A DNA stretch of 58,788 nt from JBDTNK01 sp039933775 (GTDB lineage: Bacteria; Chloroflexota; Limnocylindria; QHBO01), in NCBI GenBank assembly GCA_039933775.1, contig JBDTNK010000007.1:1-58788 (forward strand). The letters are read 5' to 3'. Positions 1 to 8,554 of this stretch are shown in pieces. The stretch's first letter is position 1; each line of letters opens with the position of its first letter. Both the position numbers and the translations under genes were made by a program. The notes beneath the pieces are model-generated. The model was not told the DNA's origin and did no database searches. It saw nothing but the letters and a program-made list of their open reading frames with translations.

Positions 1-269
1 GCGGGAGTATCGGTCAAATCTTCGCCCAACTCGTTCGCCAGCGGGACGAACGGCGACGCAGAAGCCGCAAGAAGGCACGTTCTTGCCCAATAGCCGCCAG
101 CCGGCGGGAGCATTGGTCAAGAAGTCTCCGATACGCCCGCCCGCGCGCGAGTCCGGTCGCTGGCCCGCGCGCCAGACTGCAGACGCCATCCTGCCCGCGA
201 GTCCGCCCGCGCGCGAGTCCGGCCGCTGGCCCGCGCGCGAGTCCACCCAGCAGCCAGCTCAGACTGGTC
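1..269. repeat. Contig-edge repeat region, no gene
   Basis: No gene is supported here. Two 35-base copies of one unit lie at 138-172 and 204-238; they differ at a single base (T or C in GAGTCCGGYCGCTGG) and start 66 bases apart. A shortened copy of the GCGCGAGTCC core follows at 235-244. A second, weaker direct repeat links 1-17 with 104-120 (GCGGGAGYATYGGTCAA). The plus-strand open frame through the units would give a low-complexity Pro/Arg/Ser peptide, so I do not call it a protein. The region lies just downstream of the minus-strand gene ending at 270 and may be a degenerate tandem array running off the contig. Confidence 0.7.
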
Positions 270-869
270 TCAGGAGGTGTAGTAGACGCCGTCCAGGGCA
301 CCCCACGCGGCGGCGCTGAAGATGGCGCACGCGGTCTTCGCCCGGGCGAACTCGCCGTCGGAGAGGCCCTTGATCATGTGCGCCAGCATCGCAGGCTCAT
401 CGGTCTCGACCGCATGCTCGACGAAGTATTGCTGCGCAAGCGGATCGACGCTGCCCGCGTAATGCTCGCGCAGCCCCGCCAGCTTGCTCGACGCGGTGGC
501 CGGCTGCTGGACCTCGAAGCTGTAGAGCGCACCGAGTGACTCCGGGACCGATGCGAACGCCTGCTCCCCCACCGCCAGCAGGGTCTTCGACTGCGGACGC
601 GCCATCTCACCGGTGGCACCGAGCGCGGCGCGGAAGCGGGTCCACAGCTCGTCGTGCTCACGCTCTTCGGCCGCGTAGTCCGGATACCCGATCCGGTCCC
701 AGCCCTGATCGATGGCGCCGATGAACGGGGCCCATTCGGCCGCGTACTCGGCCAGCCGCTCGATTGGCAGCGTTCCGGCGCGCCACTCGACGTAGAACGG
801 ATGCTCGTTGAGATCGAACTGGCGCACGATCGCATCCAGCTCATCGATGCGGTTGCTCACTTCGGTCAC
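270..869 (-). CDS. Heme-oxygenase-fold (TenA/PqqC/CADD-like) iron-containing redox enzyme family protein
   Basis: A 199-residue all-helical protein of the heme-oxygenase-like superfamily, which includes TenA, PqqC and diiron oxidases such as CADD. Visible landmarks are HPFYVEW (residues 23-29), EEREH (68-72), FEVQQP (118-123), and YFVEH (148-152). Glu119 is followed ten residues later by Lys129, the same spacing as the metal-ligand Glu and sacrificial Lys reported for chlamydial CADD, a p-aminobenzoate synthase. The later HxxxDxxxH ligand set of that family is not cleanly present (H152, then E155/D157), so the metal site is uncertain. The start is GTG at 869, with an AGGA four bases upstream; a second GTG lies a few codons inside. 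The function is probably cofactor-related oxidation, but the substrate cannot be read from the sequence. Confidence 0.7.
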   Translation of the reverse strand: MTEVSNRIDELDAIVRQFDLNEHPFYVEWRAGTLPIERLAEYAAEWAPFIGAIDQGWDRIGYPDYAAEEREHDELWTRFRAALGATGEMARPQSKTLLAVGEQAFASVPESLGALYSFEVQQPATASSKLAGLREHYAGSVDPLAQQYFVEHAVETDEPAMLAHMIKGLSDGEFARAKTACAIFSAAAWGALDGVYYTS

Positions 870-985
870 CTATTCCTGCGAGGTTTCAATGCGGCTCCCT
901 GTGCCTGAGCGCAGCGTAGCGGGCCACGAGCGATCGTGCACCGTATGATCGGGAGCGTGATCGCAGCCGCCTTCTCCGTCGCCTG

Positions 986-1903
986 ATGTCGGGCAAGGTC
1001 ACGTCGATGCACGACGCCATCGCCGATCTCGTGCGCGACGGCGACACCGTGGCGGTCGAGGGTTTCACGCACCTCATCTGCTTTGCGGCCGGTCACGAGA
1101 TCATCCGACAGGGCAAGCGGGACCTCACGCTCGCCCGGCTGACACCGGACCTGGTGTACGACCAGATGATCGCGGCCGGCGTGGCGCGCAAGCTCATCTT
1201 CAGCTGGCTGGGCAACCCCGGCGTCGGCGGCCTGCACGCCATCCGGCGTCGCGTCGAGCATTCCCCCGCAACGCCACTGGAGCTGGAGGAGTACAGCCAC
1301 TTCGGCATGGTGGCGCGCTACACCGCGGGCGCGTCCAACCTGCCCTTCTTCCCGCTGCGCTCGTACGTCGACTCGGATCTGCCGGCCGCCAACCCGCTGA
1401 TCCGCCCCATCGCCTCGCCGTATGGCGACGAGACGGTCTACGCCGTCCCGCCCCTGAAGCCCGACGTCACGATCATCCACGCCCAGCGCGCCTCAGCGAA
1501 CGGTGACACGCAGGTCTGGGGCCTCGTGGGCTGCCAGAAGGAGGCCGCGTTCGCCGCGGACCGCCTGATCGTGGTGGTCGAGGAGCTGGTCGACGAATCG
1601 GTCATCCGTGCCGACCCCAACCGCACGCTGGTCCCCGGCCTGGTGGTCGATGCCGTGGTCGTGGAGCCGTGGGGCGCGCATCCGTCGTACGCGCAGGGCT
1701 ATTACGACCGCGACAACGCCTTCTACCTCGAATGGGATGCGATCAGTCGCGACCCCGATCGCCTGCAGGCGTGGCTGCAGGACTGGGTGCACGGGCTCGA
1801 GGGACGGGCGGCTTACATCGAGAAGCTCGGCGCCGAGCGGCTCGCGCAGCTGCGCCCAGGCTCTGCGCCATCCGGCTCGGTCGACTACGGCGCGTACCAC
1901 TGA
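986..1903 (+). CDS. CoA-transferase alpha subunit (glutaconate CoA-transferase A-like)
   Basis: A 305-residue protein of the family I CoA-transferases (GctA/IpdA type). The N-terminus (MHDAIADLVRDGDTVAVEGF) and the later ARLTPDLVYDQMIAAGVA segment are typical of the alpha subunit, which binds the CoA moiety. The beta subunit follows after ten bases on the same strand, so the pair should form a heteromer that moves CoA between carboxylic acids or hydrolyses a ring-opened acyl-CoA. A TATGAT box at 945-950 could be its -10 element, giving a leader of about 30 bases. The substrate cannot be deduced because no other acyl-CoA gene is nearby. Confidence 0.85.
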   Translation: MSGKVTSMHDAIADLVRDGDTVAVEGFTHLICFAAGHEIIRQGKRDLTLARLTPDLVYDQMIAAGVARKLIFSWLGNPGVGGLHAIRRRVEHSPATPLELEEYSHFGMVARYTAGASNLPFFPLRSYVDSDLPAANPLIRPIASPYGDETVYAVPPLKPDVTIIHAQRASANGDTQVWGLVGCQKEAAFAADRLIVVVEELVDESVIRADPNRTLVPGLVVDAVVVEPWGAHPSYAQGYYDRDNAFYLEWDAISRDPDRLQAWLQDWVHGLEGRAAYIEKLGAERLAQLRPGSAPSGSVDYGAYH

Positions 1904-1913
1904 TGCGCGACTG

Positions 1914-2687
1914 ATGCGCGATGGCCCCGGCTTCACGCAGTCGGAGATGATGATCGTGGCCGCGGCTCGGCAACTCGCGGGACGGCGCGTCTGCTTCGTG
2001 GGCGTGGGGCTGCCGAACATCGCGGTCAACCTGGCGGCGCGCAGCGTGGCCCCCGGCCTCGAGATGGTGTACGAGGCCGGTGTGTTCGGCGCGCGACCGG
2101 CCCGGCTGCCGTTGAGCATCGGCGACCCGACGATCGTCACCGGGGCCACCGCGGCGGTGAGCATGTTCGAGCTCTTTGCCTTCTACCTGCAGGGCGGCCT
2201 GGTCGACGTCGGCTTCCTGGGCGGCGCGCAGATCGATCGCCACGGCAACCTGAACACCACGGTCATCGGCGACTACGCGACGCCGACGGTGCGCCTCCCC
2301 GGCTCCGGCGGGGCGTGCGAGATCGCGATCAACGCGCGCGAGGTGTTCGTGATCATGCGCCAGAGCCGGCGCAGCTTCGTCGAGCGCATCGACTTCCAGA
2401 CATCGCCGGGCAACCTGGCCGCGCGCCAGACGACCGATGCGAGCGCGCGGCGCCCCGGTCGCGGGCCGACAGTGGTCGTCACCGACCTTGCGGTGCACCG
2501 GTTCGATTCACGCGGCGAGATGACGGTTGCCTCGCTCCATCCCGGCGTCACGCGCGATGACGTGCGCGCCGGCATGGCCTGGGAGCCTCGCTGGAGCGAT
2601 GACCTGGGCACGACAGAGGCCCCATCGGCCGAGGAGCTGCGGCTCATTCGCGAGGAGCTCGATCCAGCTGGCGTGTACACCGGCTAA
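1914..2687 (+). CDS. CoA-transferase beta subunit (glutaconate CoA-transferase B-like)
   Basis: A 257-residue catalytic subunit paired with the gene before it. The start is ATG 1914; the same frame is open upstream but there overlaps the alpha subunit and looks like its shadow. Residues 53-61 read YEAGVFGAR, and Glu54 falls at the same position as the CoA-accepting Glu54 of Acidaminococcus GctB, so the enzyme looks competent. GxGLPNIA and a Gly-rich SIGDPTIVTGA segment also fit the family. The stop codon overlaps the convergent methyltransferase stop. The most likely role is acyl-CoA/carboxylate CoA exchange in catabolism. Confidence 0.85.
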   Translation: MRDGPGFTQSEMMIVAAARQLAGRRVCFVGVGLPNIAVNLAARSVAPGLEMVYEAGVFGARPARLPLSIGDPTIVTGATAAVSMFELFAFYLQGGLVDVGFLGGAQIDRHGNLNTTVIGDYATPTVRLPGSGGACEIAINAREVFVIMRQSRRSFVERIDFQTSPGNLAARQTTDASARRPGRGPTVVVTDLAVHRFDSRGEMTVASLHPGVTRDDVRAGMAWEPRWSDDLGTTEAPSAEELRLIREELDPAGVYTG

Positions 2688-3469
2688 CGAACGGCGCGCA
2701 ACCCCAGGAAGAGCGGAATCTGCGCCTCGGCGCGCGCTCGCGCGCGGTCCCGCCGCGGGTCGACCGTCGGATCAGGCAGCTCGAGAAGTTGATCGGTCGC
2801 GAAGCCGGCAGAGGCGAGCGCGTTGACATAGGTGGAGATCGGCCTGTGAAAGGAGCGCGTCGGTGGGCCGTCGCCGAGCGCCTTCATCGGCACCGCCATG
2901 GGCTCGAGGTAGGCATCGATGCGACGGACGTGCAGCCCACGTCCCTCATCGGTCCCCCAGCCGGAGTGCCGTGGCTGGCGGAAGGCGGGGTGGGTCATGA
3001 GCAGGACGACGCGGGCGTGCGGCCGCAGGGCCCAGCCCAGGCCTGCCACGACATCCTCAAGGCCATCCATGTCCTGGATGCTGAGGCAGAAGACCGCCGC
3101 GTCGTAGGCGGCGGCGTCCAGGTCGGCCAGCGCCGGCAACCGCCGGGCGTCGCCCAGCACGAACTGACCGATGGCGCCGTGCCGGCGCCGTGCCGTCGCG
3201 ATCAGCCGGCGCGAGGCGTCGACCCCGGTGTAGCGTGCACCGCGCTCGACGAGGTATGGCGCGAGCACCCCCTGGCCGGCACCGACGTCGAGGACGCGCT
3301 GTCCTTCGACGTCACCCAGCAGCTCCAGCACGGCTGGAATCGCCACCGCCTGGTGGTAGCGGCTGCCCTGCGCCCCGACCCAGCCGTCGTACCAGCCGGC
3401 AACCTGTTCCCAGCTCGTCGAGGCCGGCCCGCCGGCGCTGCGTCCTGAGGGACGGCGTCGCTCGCTCAC
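2684..3469 (-). CDS. Class I SAM-dependent methyltransferase
   Basis: A 261-residue methyltransferase. VLDVGAGQG is the SAM-binding motif I, followed by an acidic residue in YTGVDAS and by LGDARRLP and a D-x-A-V-F-C-L-S motif. The acceptor substrate is unknown; the fold resembles UbiE/BioC-like small-molecule methyltransferases. The chosen start is GTG 3469, whose GTGA overlaps the stop of the upstream membrane-protein gene by four bases and implies translational coupling. The frame stays open further upstream but lies inside that gene. It is the last gene of the minus-strand run that begins with the PQQ dehydrogenase. Confidence 0.8.
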   Translation of the reverse strand: MSERRRPSGRSAGGPASTSWEQVAGWYDGWVGAQGSRYHQAVAIPAVLELLGDVEGQRVLDVGAGQGVLAPYLVERGARYTGVDASRRLIATARRRHGAIGQFVLGDARRLPALADLDAAAYDAAVFCLSIQDMDGLEDVVAGLGWALRPHARVVLLMTHPAFRQPRHSGWGTDEGRGLHVRRIDAYLEPMAVPMKALGDGPPTRSFHRPISTYVNALASAGFATDQLLELPDPTVDPRRDRARARAEAQIPLFLGLRAVR

Positions 3470-3873
3470 GGCTCGATCTCCTCGGGCGACGCGACCGGCT
3501 CGTCGATGTGGAGCAGCACCCCGGCGTGCCGCGGTGAGCGGTTGTAGGCCGCGGCGAGCAACGCCCCGATGCTGCCGGAGACCAGCGCACCAACGCCCCC
3601 GATGACCACCGCGCCGCCAGGCACGATGGCCCACCACGTCACGCTGATCCAGCGCAGCGCCGCGATCTGATCGCCGAACGGGAGCAGGGCGCGCGTGATG
3701 CCCAGGGTGAATCCCAGGTCGCGCTGCCAGTCCAGGACGGTCCCCGCGAACCACACCAACAGCGCGCCGAGCAGCGCGCCCATGACGACTCCCAGGATGA
3801 GGCCGACCCACATGCCCGCCAGGAAGGCGGCACGGACCGAGATGGCGGCGAACCGCCCCTGCACGAGGGTCAT
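3466..3873 (-). CDS. Small membrane protein, unknown
   Basis: A 135-residue protein with about three hydrophobic segments: roughly residues 12-42, 75-100 and 100-115, rich in Gly/Ala. A short acidic C-terminal tail (HIDEPVASPEEIEP) follows. I do not recognise the family. The ATG start overlaps the stop of the GH2 gene (ATGA), and its own stop overlaps the methyltransferase start, so it sits inside a tightly coupled three-gene unit. It may assist or anchor the GH2 protein, which ends in its own membrane helix, but this is only inference from position. Confidence 0.7.
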   Translation of the reverse strand: MTLVQGRFAAISVRAAFLAGMWVGLILGVVMGALLGALLVWFAGTVLDWQRDLGFTLGITRALLPFGDQIAALRWISVTWWAIVPGGAVVIGGVGALVSGSIGALLAAAYNRSPRHAGVLLHIDEPVASPEEIEP

Positions 3874-6116
3874 GCCCGTGGTCCAGGTCTGCCGATGCTG
3901 CGACCGCCGAAGCGCAGCAGCAGGAACAGCATCGCCGCGATGATGAGGCTGCTCACCAGCAGCGCATAGCCGAGCATGCGCAACAGGAGCAACGACCCGC
4001 CCGGCGTGGGAGTCGCCACGTCCGCACGCCGCACGTCGGACTGCAGCTGCTGATCGGCCCCCTCGCCACTCGTGCCGGTGAAGCGCTCCATCGCGGCGGC
4101 GGCGACGGAGCGCGGCTCGCCATCGGGCGCGAAGAGGCCGAACTGCTCGATCAGGATGTTGGGTCGCATCGTGGCGTAATCCTGCAGCGTCCACCACACG
4201 GCCGCTGCGACAAAGCCGTTGGGCCGTTCGCCGGACCGTCGCCGGAGCTCGCCGAAGGTCTCGTCAAAGACCGATACCTGCCGCTCGCGGTCCGCCGCGG
4301 TGTCGGCCCAGCGCCCGAACTCCAGGGCCAGGATCGGCTTCTCCGGATTGGTGGCGCGCGCGACGTCCAGTGCGTGCGCGGTGCCGCTCGCCGCATCGCG
4401 GCCATAGAAGACGCCGTAGTAGAACGTGAAGCCCGCCACGTCGAGCGGCGCCTGGGTCGGATCATCCGGCTGCGAACCGTAGGCCGCCTGGCCGGTCAGC
4501 CGCGTGCCGTCGATCGCGTGATCGACGTCGTGCAGCTCGGCAAGCGCCGCGAGGCGCTCATCGGTCCCGGTCGACTCGTTCGCCAGGCCATGGAAGAGGA
4601 CCGATGGCCGGTTCATGTCGCGCAGCGCCATCTCGCGCAGCATCTGCGGCGCGATGCCGCGCTGCATCGCGATGCCGAAGGTGAGCGGCGTGTAGTGATA
4701 AAGCGGGATCTCCTCCCAGATCGCGAATCCCAGCCGGTCAGCGAGGGTCAGCAGCATCGGGTTCGCCGGGGTGTGCGACGAACGGATGAGATCGGCGTTG
4801 ACAGTGCGGGCCTGATCGAGCTGGCGGAGCAGCTGCTCGGGCTGGTGGATGCGGTGCGCCCCGGTCGCCGCCTCGACCGATCCGGGCTCGAGCAGCTCGT
4901 CGTGCAGCGCCACGCCGTTGAGCATCGTGGCCTGGCCGTTGAGCAGCAGCGTGCCGTGATCGGGGTCGACCGAGACGCGGCGCAGGCCGAAGCTGGTCCA
5001 CAGCCCCGCGTCCCCGGAGCTCGCGTCGAGCGGGACGGCGCGCAGCACGTACAGCGCCGGACGCGCCGGAGACCACAGGTCGGCGCCGCCGAGCAGGAAG
5101 TTGGCGTCCACCACCGCCACTCCGGACGGGTCGAAGCCGTCGATCGACACCTCGGTCGTGGCGAGCGGCCGCGCGCTGTCCGGCACGAGCGCCCGGGCAT
5201 CGGGGGCGACGAGGTTCTGCGGCGTCACCTCCGCCGGGTAGAGCTCGAAACGGATCGTCGGCACGCTGGGCACCGATCCGGCCCGCTTGCCGAGCTGGTT
5301 GATCGGGCGCACAGGGCCCGGCGGTGGCGCACCGACGACCGTCTCCACCTGGCGAACGGTGGCGCTCACGTCGAACCCGTCGAGGTGTGGCACGACGTCG
5401 GCGCGTGCCACCTGTAGCGGTCCGGATGATTCGATCCAGACTGAGCGCGTGATGCCGCCGTAGTTCCACCAGTCGGCCAGGCCCCACGGCACGATGTCGT
5501 TTCGGGTGCCCCACGGCGGATTGTCGACGCGCACCGCGATCACGTTTCGCTCGCCGGCGACGAGCAGCGACGAGATGTCGAAGGCAAACGGGGTGTAGCC
5601 GCCCTCGTGGTAGCCGATCCACGAGCCGTTGATCCACACATCGGCGAGATAGTTGACCGCCCCGAACTTCAGCGTCGCGACAGACCCCTCCCAGCCGGCC
5701 GAAACGCTGAACGTACGGCGGTACCATCCGCCGATCTCCTCGCGCTCCGGTGGCGGGTTCAGCGACCCGGGCACCGCCGTGGTACCCCAGCTCGAATCGT
5801 CGTACTCGGTCGTGTGCCGGCCGCCTCCCGCCGCCTCGATCTGCTGAAGCGACACGTCGCGATCGGTGAGTGACAGGTCACTGTCCATCGCGGTCGTCTC
5901 GGCGCGCCACGGGCCGTCGAGTGACATCTCGCGCGCCGGCTGGCGGTCGAAGGTCGGGACCGGGATTCCGTTCTGCATCGCCACCAGCGCGCCGCCGACA
6001 TCGTCGACGGTCAGCGTCGGCGGCAGTGAACCGGGCCGGGGCGCGGGCGCGCACGCGGGGAGCAGCAGCGCGACGGCGAAAACGAGGGCCACGCGGCGAG
6101 CTGTCAACGGCTGCAT
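3870..6116 (-). CDS. GH2-family glycosidase lipoprotein (beta-galactosidase/glucuronidase-like)
   Basis: A 748-residue surface glycosidase. The N-terminus from ATG 6116 is a lipoprotein signal with LPAC at residues 19-22. A GH2 sugar-binding jelly roll follows (GxWYRR, DVWINGSWIGYHEGGY), then an Ig-like domain and a TIM barrel. The expected acid/base is Glu514 in LANES and the nucleophile Glu599 in ALEFGRW, so both catalytic acids are present. A hydrophobic helix at about 709-735 ends the protein, which is odd for a lipoprotein. A start ten codons further upstream is possible. It lies 56 bases downstream of the PQQ sugar dehydrogenase, which suggests oligosaccharide hydrolysis and sugar oxidation at the same surface. 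The exact sugar specificity is not readable. Confidence 0.85.
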   Translation of the reverse strand: MQPLTARRVALVFAVALLLPACAPAPRPGSLPPTLTVDDVGGALVAMQNGIPVPTFDRQPAREMSLDGPWRAETTAMDSDLSLTDRDVSLQQIEAAGGGRHTTEYDDSSWGTTAVPGSLNPPPEREEIGGWYRRTFSVSAGWEGSVATLKFGAVNYLADVWINGSWIGYHEGGYTPFAFDISSLLVAGERNVIAVRVDNPPWGTRNDIVPWGLADWWNYGGITRSVWIESSGPLQVARADVVPHLDGFDVSATVRQVETVVGAPPPGPVRPINQLGKRAGSVPSVPTIRFELYPAEVTPQNLVAPDARALVPDSARPLATTEVSIDGFDPSGVAVVDANFLLGGADLWSPARPALYVLRAVPLDASSGDAGLWTSFGLRRVSVDPDHGTLLLNGQATMLNGVALHDELLEPGSVEAATGAHRIHQPEQLLRQLDQARTVNADLIRSSHTPANPMLLTLADRLGFAIWEEIPLYHYTPLTFGIAMQRGIAPQMLREMALRDMNRPSVLFHGLANESTGTDERLAALAELHDVDHAIDGTRLTGQAAYGSQPDDPTQAPLDVAGFTFYYGVFYGRDAASGTAHALDVARATNPEKPILALEFGRWADTAADRERQVSVFDETFGELRRRSGERPNGFVAAAVWWTLQDYATMRPNILIEQFGLFAPDGEPRSVAAAAMERFTGTSGEGADQQLQSDVRRADVATPTPGGSLLLLRMLGYALLVSSLIIAAMLFLLLRFGGRSIGRPGPRA

Positions 6117-6172
6117 CGATCCATGATCGCGCGTCGCCCGATCCATTGCCGCTGACGAGGCGGGCGGGTGGC

Positions 6173-7999
6173 TCACTCGACGGTGAGTGTGCCCTCCATG
6201 CCGGGGTGCAAGGTGCACACGAACTGGTAGTCCCCCGCCTCCGGCGCGGTGAACTCGATCGTCTCCTGCGCGCCGGGATCCACGATGTTGGCGGTTGCCG
6301 CATTGATCGGGGCGCCGAATGTCAGGTTGTGCGGCACGGTCGAGTCATTCGTGAAGGTGAGACGCACCGTCGCGCCGGCGGGCACGGTCGTCTCCAGAGG
6401 GTCGAAGAGCAGCGCGGTGCCGGTGTCGGTCCCGATCGTGATCTCGACCACCTCGCCACCGGCGCTGCTCGCCCCGGCGCTGGGGACGGGCGCCGGCGCG
6501 GCCGTGGCCGGCGCCTCGGAGCCCGCGGCGCTGATGCGATAAACGGCGCCGCCGGTCAGGCTGACGACGAAGAGCGCGCCATCGGAGCTGGGCACGATAT
6601 GCGTGATCGTCCCGAATCCGGTGCCCACGACGTACGCGGCGCTCTCGCCCAAGTCACCCTTCTGGCTGTTATCGTCGACGAAGTCTGAGAGCCCCGGATC
6701 GTCGGCGAAATCGAAGCCTGATCCGTCATCGGTCAATGGGTACCGATACAGGCTGTCGGTCAGGACGGTGCCGAGCCACGCGGTGTTGGTTGATGACTCG
6801 CCGAGGCTGTCATCGGTCATGAAGCCGATGGAGGTGACGGCGACGGGGTACTTCCACGAGAAGACCGGCTCGACGAACGAGCTGCCCTCGAGCTGCAGGA
6901 ATCTGAGCTGCGCCGCGTCAGCGTCCTCCGCCAGCAGGTCGGGCGGCACGTCGGGGTTGTCGGTCCCATCCTCGGAGTCGACCTCGATCTGGCGGTACTC
7001 CTCGAATCGCGCGAGGGGACCCATCGTCTGCCACCAGCCGGAGTTGGATCCTGCCGGGAAGATGTTCACCTCGTCCCAGCTGTCGTCGCCGTTTTCGGTC
7101 TCCCACAGTGCGCCGGTATCGGGATGGATCGCCAAGCCGAAGCTATTGCGCACGCCGTAGGTCCAGATGGCCTGGATGTTCTCGCCGACCTCGCCGCCCA
7201 TCTCGGCGCCGACCGCGTGGAACGGGTTGTCGTCCGGGATGGTGCCGTCGTCATTGACGCGCAGGATGACGCCGGTGAAGTTCATGTCGTCGGGCGCCGG
7301 GCCGTCGGTCAGGTTCTGCAGCTGCCCGCGCAGGTTCTGATCGCCGATGACGACGAACAGCTTGCCGTCGAGCCCGAACACGAGCGGACCAGCGTCATGG
7401 TTGCCGCGGATGCGGCCCGAGGTGTCGGTGTCGAGGGTGTTACTGCGCAGCTGCACGATGTTGCGATCCCAAGTCAGCTGCGTTCCGTCCCAGGTGAAGC
7501 GGTCAACCCGGTTGCCGAAATCTGGCAGCGTGCGCTCGTCCTCGGTGTCCTCGCCGAACATTCCCTCGTCGCCGGTCCCTGCGCCGCTCGCGGTCCAGTA
7601 CAGGTACACGTACGGGTTCGCCTCGAAATCGGGATGCAGCGCGATGCCGAGCAGGCCTCGCTCATCGAAGAAGTTCACCGCCAGGTCCAGCACAGGCTCG
7701 CCGATCTCACCACCCGAGACGAGATAGACCATCCCGGTCGACTTCTCCGTGACGAAGAACTGGTCCGCATCGATGAGCGCCATCGCGGTCGGCTGTGTCA
7801 GGCCCGTCGCCACGGTGTGCACCTGGAGCGTGTCGTCGGTCAGCTGCGGGCCGGCGGCCGGGGCGGGTTCGCCGCTGGCCGGCGGCTCACCGCTGGAGGA
7901 TGGCGTCTGGCCCGATGCGGTGGCCGATGGACTCTCGTCCGCTCCGCACCCGGCGAGCGCGACGATGAGGGCAAGGGCAACGAGGAGACGGCTGGTCAC
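6173..7999 (-). CDS. PQQ-dependent sugar dehydrogenase lipoprotein with C-terminal cupredoxin domain
   Basis: A 608-residue exported protein. From GTG 7999 the signal peptide ends in LAGC (Cys18), then a Ser/Pro/Gly linker leads to a six-bladed propeller of the soluble glucose/aldose dehydrogenase (GSDH) family. It carries ERGLLGIALHPDF, GNHDAGPLVFG, DGKLF and YGVRNSFGLAIHP motifs. Residues from about 517 form a plastocyanin-like cupredoxin with a full type 1 copper set: His557 (VPHN), Cys595, His598 and Met601 in CTLHPGM. The family oxidises aldoses with pyrroloquinoline quinone; the fused copper domain could accept electrons directly. An upstream start at 8104 is less likely because it would put 35 residues before the signal peptide. 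Confidence 0.85.
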   Translation of the reverse strand: MTSRLLVALALIVALAGCGADESPSATASGQTPSSSGEPPASGEPAPAAGPQLTDDTLQVHTVATGLTQPTAMALIDADQFFVTEKSTGMVYLVSGGEIGEPVLDLAVNFFDERGLLGIALHPDFEANPYVYLYWTASGAGTGDEGMFGEDTEDERTLPDFGNRVDRFTWDGTQLTWDRNIVQLRSNTLDTDTSGRIRGNHDAGPLVFGLDGKLFVVIGDQNLRGQLQNLTDGPAPDDMNFTGVILRVNDDGTIPDDNPFHAVGAEMGGEVGENIQAIWTYGVRNSFGLAIHPDTGALWETENGDDSWDEVNIFPAGSNSGWWQTMGPLARFEEYRQIEVDSEDGTDNPDVPPDLLAEDADAAQLRFLQLEGSSFVEPVFSWKYPVAVTSIGFMTDDSLGESSTNTAWLGTVLTDSLYRYPLTDDGSGFDFADDPGLSDFVDDNSQKGDLGESAAYVVGTGFGTITHIVPSSDGALFVVSLTGGAVYRISAAGSEAPATAAPAPVPSAGASSAGGEVVEITIGTDTGTALLFDPLETTVPAGATVRLTFTNDSTVPHNLTFGAPINAATANIVDPGAQETIEFTAPEAGDYQFVCTLHPGMEGTLTVE

Positions 8000-8043
8000 G
8001 GGGGCGGCCACCGCAATCTGCGAGCCAGCCGACCCCGACCCCG

Positions 8044-8373
8044 TCACACGGGGGCCGAACGGACGTCCCACCGCCGTGCCTGGAGATCGGCGTCCAGCGT
8101 GCACGTCGCTTCACCCCGGCTCCACGCCAGGCGCAGCCGCGCGCCTTCGCCAGAGATGTCGAGCGTGCCACCGAAGGCCGGATGGTCGCGCCGCAGAGCC
8201 AGCAGCTCCAGGATTCGGCGCACCACCGGGCGCTCGATGGCGATCTCGATCTCGGCGGCTTACGCCGCCGAAGAGGCCCGCCAAGGGACATCGAGCAGCG
8301 TCGCGAGCGCCGGGAGATCGCCGCCCAGCGAGTCGGGGTACGTGATGAGCTGCGGCGCATTGAGCATCGGCAT
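8044..8373 (-). pseudogene. Relic of sucrose-phosphorylase-type GH13 gene, internally deleted
   Basis: Only the two ends of a GH13 subfamily 18 (sucrose or glucosylglycerate phosphorylase) gene remain. The first codons read MPMLNAPQLITYPDSLGGDL, the hallmark N-terminus. After a one-base frame slip the neighbouring frame continues with PLAGLFGGV, as in the family. Then the sequence jumps to IERPVVRRILELL, RRDHPAFGG and a short beta-rich tail typical of the C-terminus. A TAA codon lies in frame at the junction. About 400 internal residues, including all catalytic residues, are gone. The break coincides with a perfect 8-base inverted repeat with a four-base loop (8252-8271). The remaining reading frames are unlikely to make a functional protein. 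Confidence 0.8.
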
Positions 8374-8475
8374 CGAGGGGCGCAAGCGTACCGCGGGCGA
8401 GGACGTGAGGCGTCAAACAGCTTCGCCCCCGCGGCGCGGTTGACGGATCGCTGCCAGGCGGAGGATCCTGCCAAA

Positions 8476-8530
8476 CACGGCGATGGGGCTCGCCGCGAAC
8501 CGCCCACCATGGGCTGATGGCTCCTACCGA
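8476..8530 (+). promoter_or_regulatory. Fluoride riboswitch (crcB motif)
   Basis: The stretch holds the conserved blocks of the fluoride aptamer in order: GGCGATGGGGCTCGCC (8479-8494), GAACCGCC (8497-8504) and GCTGATGGCTCCTACC (8513-8528). It ends 25 bases before the crcB start. A TTGACG box at 8441-8446 with a weak -10 near 8464 would place transcription start just before the aptamer. A short CGATC/GATCG pairing after the aptamer may form part of the expression platform. Fluoride binding is expected to switch on crcB and the gene after it. Confidence 0.92.
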
Positions 8531-8554
8531 TCGCCCCTGATCGTGTCTGGAGAA

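Noticed and set aside
83..319. Plus-strand frame with repeated ARESGRWPAR segments
   Set aside because: The repetition comes from the DNA repeat units, there is no ribosome binding site, and it runs into the opposite-strand gene.
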